Shown here one piece after another: positions 58,107 through 64,000 of a stretch of DNA of 64,000 nucleotides (position 1 is its first letter; every line of letters starts with the position of its first letter). Below the pieces are notes generated by a model. The model made no database searches and was not told the origin of the DNA. It saw only the letters and a list, made by a program, of their open reading frames with translations. The position numbers and the translations under genes were made by a program. Source of the stretch: Lepraria neglecta (Eukaryota; Ascomycota; Lecanoromycetes; Lecanorales; Stereocaulaceae); the NCBI GenBank assembly GCA_033220425.1, contig CM065651.1:2976001-3040000 (forward strand). The letters run 5' to 3'.

Positions 58107-60480
58107 ATGATGGCGCCATTCCCAAAATTGGATTCTTTGGGATTTCCTGATTGGAAAAAGATTGGTTGGCATGCCGGCAAGAAGCTGAGGGATGTCTTAA
58201 ATCCTCCAAGGGACACTGGTCCGACCAGAGAAGAGAGGCGTGCTCAAAGACTGCGCGATAATCTCAAAGGGTTCGTTTACTTTGATGACTTTGACGAAGT
58301 GCACGCTTGGAACCCAAAAGACATCGACCCCATCCAGGTGGCAAATACTCCGCTTTTAGAACGCTCAGCTGCCCAGGTTTATGATCAGAAGGGACCCACC
58401 ACGTTTGTATTGTTATGCCATGATTACACTGGTTAGCATTCCAATACGCACTGGTTGGCGTTGTTGTCAAGCTGAAGCGACAGGTAGGTGGCTATCACGA
58501 TTACGAGAGTGTACGGGCCCCACTTCTAGAAGATAAGCTTTACAGTTGCAATCATCTCCAATGTGTCGATACGTTCGTCTATTTCTCTCATAAGCTCGTC
58601 TGCGTTCCACCTCCAACATGGACCAATACTATGCATCGAAATGGCGTGAAGGCACTGGGCACGTTCATCATCGAGTCTGAGAAACTTCAGATTGAACGGA
58701 TGTTTGAGCACAACAGAGGCGAATTCATCATCGCACAGCAATTAGCAGATATAGCTAATGCGTACGGGTTTGATGGATGGCTGCTCAACATCGAAGCAGA
58801 ACTCCCTAAAGCTATGGAAATCATCCAATTGAACAGATTCATTGAGAGTTTAAAGCTTCTCCTCGGACCTGAGCGGAGTGTCGCCTGGTACGATGCTTTG
58901 ACTGTCGATAACGAAGTGGATTACCAGAATGGCCTGAGTGTGAAAAACTTACCTTTTGCCCTCGCTGCAGACTCTTTGTTTACCAACTACAAATGGACCG
59001 AAAAGAAACTGGACGAAGCTAGAATAGTCGCGGAGAGAAATGGACTAGACATCGCGAAAATCCATTTTGGGGTCGACCTGTGGGCGCAAAACACGAATAT
59101 GCCAGGTCCACCTCGAGTGACCTTTCCTCCGAAGGGTGGAGGAGGTACGAACACTGGACTGGTAAGCCACACCTCTTTTACTTGAGACCTGTTCACGAAT
59201 ACATCGACCACGGCTTCACGGATATATTGAAGCCAAAGAATGCTTACTCAAGATCGTGATCAGGCTTTGAGCGTCCTTGCGGATCGTGGCTTTTCAACAG
59301 CCATATTCGGGCCAGCTTGGACGCATGAGCACTTTTCAACATCTTCTGCTAATGGCCCGTCGATAGCTGAAAAAGTTGAAGGTGCCGTGTGGAAAGGCCT
59401 ACCTTTACCAGATCGGCTTGGCTGCGACTGCCGTAAAGGAAGACCTCATCACACAACAGAGTATCAAATGAACCCAATTGTCAAATACGCGCGTGAGTTT
59501 CCTGTGGGGACCTCGTCCTACTTTGAGACGGACTTTCAGGCCGCCTTCGAACGTGTAGCCAGCTCAGAGGACCAGGTGCGTGTTTAGCTTTGGACCACTG
59601 AAGATTTTCTAACCGAGCTCAGGACGGCCACAAAGTACGCTCGAGACTTGGGTCCCAAGCCATCTTACCACGTCCATTGCCTGAGCCATCGCCTGGAACG
59701 GAGCATCCAATCTATTGGGAGCTGCCAGAGGAACCTTCCAAAGGCCTTTTGATCATGACAAAGATTCCTGGCCACGGCAAGCCAAAGATCTCTCCTCCAG
59801 CAGAAGCATCTCGTCTTTGTCTTTTGAAGCTCAATATGCCCGCGGACGGTACCCTTGAAGGCATTATTACTGCTGGAGAGCCTACGTCGTTGCAAGCGAA
59901 CTGGGGGTTTTACACCGTTTTCACCCGCCCGCCATCTCAGGGCTTGGATTACAATTATTGGTCATACGGGAAGTTTGGTAGACTCGGACACATCTCCATT
60001 GCTTTGAAATCCGAGCATGCTCATTGCCGCCTGGTTGAGCTAGGGGTTTATTGTGAGGGTCTCCACTCTAACAACGTAGGGCCGCTAGAACTGTGCCAAA
60101 TTCTTGACATTACCATCAGACCAAGAGATCCAGTGCCGCTCGTTTGGAACATAATCGACATTCAAGTAGCGGAGCCAGCGAATGCCAGTGCTGTTCAGAA
60201 ACGATTGACGTGGGCATGGAGTGGAATGCGCGATTCCAAACCATTTGGGTTACCATGGAGCAAGACGACAGGACCATTTTCACACTTTGTGGTCGTCTGT
60301 GGGAGCAAGGAACTTGGCCGAGCTTATTGCAATGAGTTCCCTCTGCAGCAATCAGACTTCGAAGATTGTGAGTGGCAGGGCGAAGACGTGGAGGTTGTCA
60401 TTAATGGGGTTTTCTTCGGAGGAGGTAAAGCCAGCAGTGGACCAGTTGTCATACCTGGCTCTGAAGTGATGCATGCTTGA
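58107..60480 (+). CDS. Cytosolic endo-beta-N-acetylglucosaminidase (GH85, ENGase)
   Basis: Four exons, 58107-58431, 58488-59161, 59264-59575 and 59623-60480, give 722 residues. No signal peptide is seen. GH85 marks in order: GFVYFDDFDEV, VYFSHKLVCVPPPTWTNTMH, VLG-like KALGTFIIE, the catalytic NxE in FDGWLLNIEAEL (Asn209, Glu211), VAWYDALT, DSLFTNYKW and FGVDLWA. The C-terminal part (about 490-722) is a beta-rich region as in other ENGases. The enzyme cuts the GlcNAc-GlcNAc core of N-glycans; cytosolic forms trim free or misfolded-protein glycans after ER retro-translocation. Three short introns have clear signals; the third has a weaker branch site. All catalytic residues that I can see are present. 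Confidence 0.92.
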
Positions 60481-61197
60481 CGAGCGAATCGGCGAATACC
60501 TAGATACTTTTAGCCATGGTAGCACGAAATCTGAGGCGAGCGAGTCCCACTAGCCGCACAGACTAGTCTATTTTCAGAACCCTTCGGGTAAGGCTGTTCT
60601 TTACCGGCAGATCAGCCTCATCAACGGCGGCTGGCCACCGATAAAGCAATGCATGACAGCGCCGCGACCTCCAAGGTACCATTCTGACATCGCCTCAAGC
60701 ATAGGAACTCAAAATCTCCATAACGAATGTTGGCACCATGCTTTGTCGCTCTTGCTTGCGACTGCAGCCCTAGCATCCATTGTCCCACGTCAATGAGCGA
60801 AGGCGGGACACCCCCCGCGTCATTCAGCTCATTATTCGTATAGCACAGTTTGAGCTATTGAGCAGATTATTCACTTTCCTGCCGCATGTCGGACCTGAAA
60901 CACCATCGTCATATTCACGCGGTGGTGGAGGGTATCGATATTGCGCATTGTCAATAGCAAACGCCTTCATTCATATTGTCTACCTCAAGCCAACCACCGA
61001 CATATACCTTCATCTTCCGCCGGCATACTCAACTCTCACTACGAACAACCACCTCATCCAACACAAGAGTAGAATCAATATTGCCCATAACACCTTCAAC
61101 ACTCCCGTTCCTATGAGATAGCCGATCAATCACCGCGCTCCACTGGGCTGACCGTTAGCCAAATCCACGCACCTACGCACTCAACACGACTGGAGAC
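60481..61197. other. Intergenic region before the AFF4/Ebp1-like gene
   Basis: No supported gene. The second half is C/A-rich (CACCACCTCATCCAACACAA) and likely contains the downstream gene's promoter and 5' UTR. Confidence 0.45.
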
Positions 61198-63824
61198 ATG
61201 TCGGTGCCTTCGATCGCAACAACCCAGCCGTCGACGAAAGAGATCAAGCCGCAGAAGCCCGTCACCAACCACGAGCATCCCGTAGATGCCAGACTCAGAC
61301 GCATCAATGACAAGATCCTCCCCACCGCACCCTACATGCTCTCTGTCGACCACTCTATAGCCAGGGAGTACGTGAAACACGCGTACTCACACAATGCCAA
61401 CAATTGGCTAAAGCACACACACTTTAACCGACACGAAGAAAAGCTCCAGTATCTGACATTCAAAGACCGAACAGGTGACACCAGTATCAACGGGATGCAC
61501 GTCCGTGGTGGATGGGAAGACGGAAAGGGAGGAATAGCACCACCAGAGGATCCAGCCAGTCGGACCAGCAGTGACGGTACTCCTCGTGCAGGGCAGGCAC
61601 CCAGGAAGAAGATCAGTTTAGCAGACTACAAGAACAAAGACAGGAGCAAAGCAACGCCAGTGGCTTCAAAGCCTGAAGCAGCAGCAGTCAAAGAAGATAT
61701 CAGGGCTAGTGAGAAGCATACTGGGCAGGTAGCGACCGTCAAGGAGCCGAGCAAGCCCGAGAAAGGCGAGCAACACGGTCAGAAGAGGTAAATCTCATTG
61801 ATCATCTGCACAATCGAGCTCTGTAGCTGACGTTAAATAGATCTGCAGACACCATGTCCGGAGTGAAGGATCTTCATGCTTTCGAGCGTCATCCAACGAC
61901 CCCACCTAACAAAAAGCCTCGTGTCACTCCAGACACCACCGCTACGGGTTCGAAAGACCCCCACAAGACCGACTCACAAAACTCCACCGCCGAAGTCAAA
62001 CCTACTGCAGCCAAACCTGAAGCGCACCGCGTCTCGTCCCAAAAACCGCAAACCGAAAATAGTACTACACATGCCATCACGGACTCTTCGAAAACTTCAC
62101 AGACCGCACCAAAACTCCCAAAGATAGAAAAACCAGTGATGCTCAGTCTGCCACCGATGCTGTCGCCTCTGGCTTCAGACATTGAAGAGGAGCTCGCCAG
62201 GCTACCGCCACCTGCTCGTGGACGCAGCCACAGTGCTGCGAGCACAAAGGCTGCAAGTGTTTCACCGATGGTCAAGCCATCAAAGACAACCCCTATGAGT
62301 ACACCGAGCAGCGGGGAAAAGGCTAGGCCAAAGAACGTCGTGGCAAAGGCTACGTCTACTCCTACGAAAGGACCTCAGGAACAAAAACAGATAACATCAG
62401 CTCCCCGAAAAGGGACTGAAGATGTTGGAGCAAACAAGATTGCAGCCGCAAAAGCCACTTCCAAAGGGCTTACAAATGGAAATAAAGAGGACGAAACACA
62501 TGCGGCCAAGCCTGTGGCTCCAGAGTCTTCCAAGAAATTGAGATTGCGTGTCACTCTGAAGATCAAGAAGAGACATCGGAGGATATTGCTACAGTATTTG
62601 AGGATGAAGCCCACTCCGGGTAAGTATCCTTGGGGAATGCAGCCAGAAACTCGCCAAGAGGTTGCCAAACAAGAACCGAAGCAGACCAGCCGTACGTCAG
62701 CCCATCAGATCGAGGAAAAAGCCAGCACAAAGCGCGCCAACTCGGAAGCTCCCAAGTCTGGTGAGAAGCGGCGAAGGGTCCAAGAGAGCGATGATGAGCC
62801 TGAGCAATCAGTCAAGCGTCAAAAAGCTCCAGGTTGGATGCCACAGAAGACACATACACCAAAACAATCGTCAATCAGCTCGCCAGCTCTGTCGCACCTT
62901 GGAAGTGCTCAGAAGCAACACCTGTCTGCTCCTGAGGTTGAGCCGAGGAGCACTCCCATGCTGCGTGGTCCGTCCGGCGAAGGCTCTGTACATACTCCGC
63001 ATCAGCCTACTCTGAACGACACCCCTAATGCACCTGACACTGGGAACTCGCGCAAGTCTATCAACGCAACAGCAGGTCCTAAGCCGAGATCAGAGGAATT
63101 ACGGACTGAAGCTAGGAAGTACATGGCCTTGGGTAAAACGCTGAAGTACGACTCTGATAGGTTCTTCAAAAAGCCTGAAGGAATGAGCGAAGCCGAACGC
63201 AAGCAAGCAGTTATCATCGGTACTGAGTCTTTACTCTCTTTCATATTGGGCTTCATTCTTGACGACGCGTACCGACATGCCGGCGACCGTGCTGCGTGGA
63301 ATTCCATGATCGGAATGTTATCGAAGGTCACTGAAGAAGCTAGAGGTTTCCCCTACCTGACAGGCCTTGCCAATCAGCTTGAAGGTGTCGTTCGAGACGT
63401 GCTCGTCTACAATGATCTTCAAAGTCTTGACAAAAACCCACTAGCCGAACAATTCGTCAACAAGGCAACTGAGGACCCGGCGAAAAACGAAGAGCAGAAC
63501 AAAGCAGCAGAGTACCATCGCCAATTCAGAGAGCTTCACCGTCAATCCGAGAAAGCTCGTAATGTATGGCATGCAGGCTTGACGCACCTCAGCGTCGCTG
63601 AGATCGCTTCCAAATTTCCGAATACTTGGGCTAAGCGGGAGGAGCACCGCGCACCTTTTGGGAAAGGACTCGAGGCAATCAAGACCGGGGACTATACGCG
63701 AAGCTTCGCGATACCGATGGGCCACATGACGAGCGGCTTGGAGGCCGTGAACTTTGGACTCAGCATTCTTGGCGAGTTGTGCCAGAACGAAGGAGTGGAT
63801 TGGAAGCCAAATCTCGTGCTATGA
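61198..63824 (+). CDS. Disordered nuclear-type protein with C-terminal AFF4/Ebp1-like helical domain
   Basis: Two exons, 61198-61787 and 61841-63824, with a 53-bp intron (GTAAAT..CTGACG..TAG), give 857 residues. A conserved-looking N-terminal block (HPVDARLRRINDKILPTAPY, YSHNANNWLKHTHFNRHEEK) is followed by about 400 low-complexity residues rich in Lys, Pro, Ser and Thr, with basic patches such as KSGEKRRRVQE. A short basic motif (RLRVTLKIKKRHRRILLQYL) interrupts it. The last 240 residues are helical: EARKYMALGKTLKYDSDRFF, GTESLLSFILGFILDDAYR, AWNSMIGMLSKVTEEARGF. The spacing of LK-x-DSD and the SLLSFI helix recalls the C-terminal homology domain of AF4/FMR2 proteins, matched in fission yeast by Ebp1, which binds Ell1 and Eaf1. 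That relation is my inference and needs a profile search. Confidence 0.6.
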
Positions 63825-64000
63825 TACGAGGAATCATTTATTCGAGGATTGTGTTTAGATCTTTAATCCGGCGTACGGGCGTTCAGACCTGGATTTGTGA
63901 TACCACCAGTGACATTTACCTTCGGCGCAGAGATAGCTCTGGACGAGCACCGGTATCACTTGCGAAAATGCAAGAGGGGGAACAATGATACCATGTACTA
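63825..64000. other. 3' flank of the last gene
   Basis: Downstream sequence only; no gene begins before the window ends. Confidence 0.4.

Noticed and set aside
1-64000. CRISPR arrays, bacterial operons, rRNA genes
   Set aside because: Spliceosomal introns, fungal genes and no spaced short repeats or rRNA core sequence; none supported.

Overview
The window is nuclear DNA of a filamentous ascomycete (Pezizomycotina). Evidence: introns of about 45-100 bp with GT..(CTAAC/CTGAC)..AG signals, an AT-rich transposon block whose changes look like RIP (C-to-T repeat-induced point mutation), Ty3/Gypsy and pogo/Fot1 elements, a fungal NLR, a DUF3435 tyrosine recombinase, and housekeeping genes with fungal orthologues (complex I 78 kDa subunit, Byr4/Bfa1, XRCC4/Lif1, ERD2, GH85 ENGase). 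I cannot fix the species; the class is open.

Left part (1-23,800): a nest of transposons. An old pogo/Fot1 element (here pogo-A, minus strand) is cut into three visible pieces (23,745-23,003; 21,156-20,952; 8,029-7,845). It was hit by an intact-ended pogo/Fot1 element (pogo-B, 21,159-23,000, TA target duplication), by a Gypsy element (Gypsy-C, 8,030-20,946, target duplication GAAAC), which holds a second Gypsy (Gypsy-D, 10,364-16,895, target duplication ATCGG), and by an inverted Gypsy (Gypsy-B, LTR 7,435-7,844). Gypsy-B carries a 1.5 kb non-autonomous LTR element (5,432-6,931, target duplication CTAGT) and abuts another Gypsy (Gypsy-A, 1-4,538). All autonomous retroelement copies are broken throughout.

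Middle part (24,000-47,400): an accessory region. It has a seven-exon NLR (SesB-like hydrolase, NB-ARC, and about 15 TPRs of which 12-13 are nearly identical), a coiled-coil repeat ORF, a four-exon DUF3435 recombinase of the Starship-captain type on the minus strand, a tRNA-Leu(UAA) just upstream of it, a decayed gene with a GIY-YIG-like motif, small secreted-protein candidates, fragments and a frameshifted HotDog thioesterase. The captain points left, so if it heads a Starship, the NLR and the transposon nest would be its cargo and its edge would lie between about 34,110 and 34,582, beside the tRNA.

Right part (48,800-64,000): dense conserved core. Order: nuo-78 (+), byr4 (-), XRCC4/lif1 (+, divergent from byr4), erd2 (-), ENGase (+, divergent from erd2), and a two-exon nuclear-type protein (+) whose C-terminal helical domain resembles the AFF4/Ebp1 scaffold of the super elongation complex. 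Gene models were built by hand from open frames and splice signals; all multi-exon models sum to whole codons.
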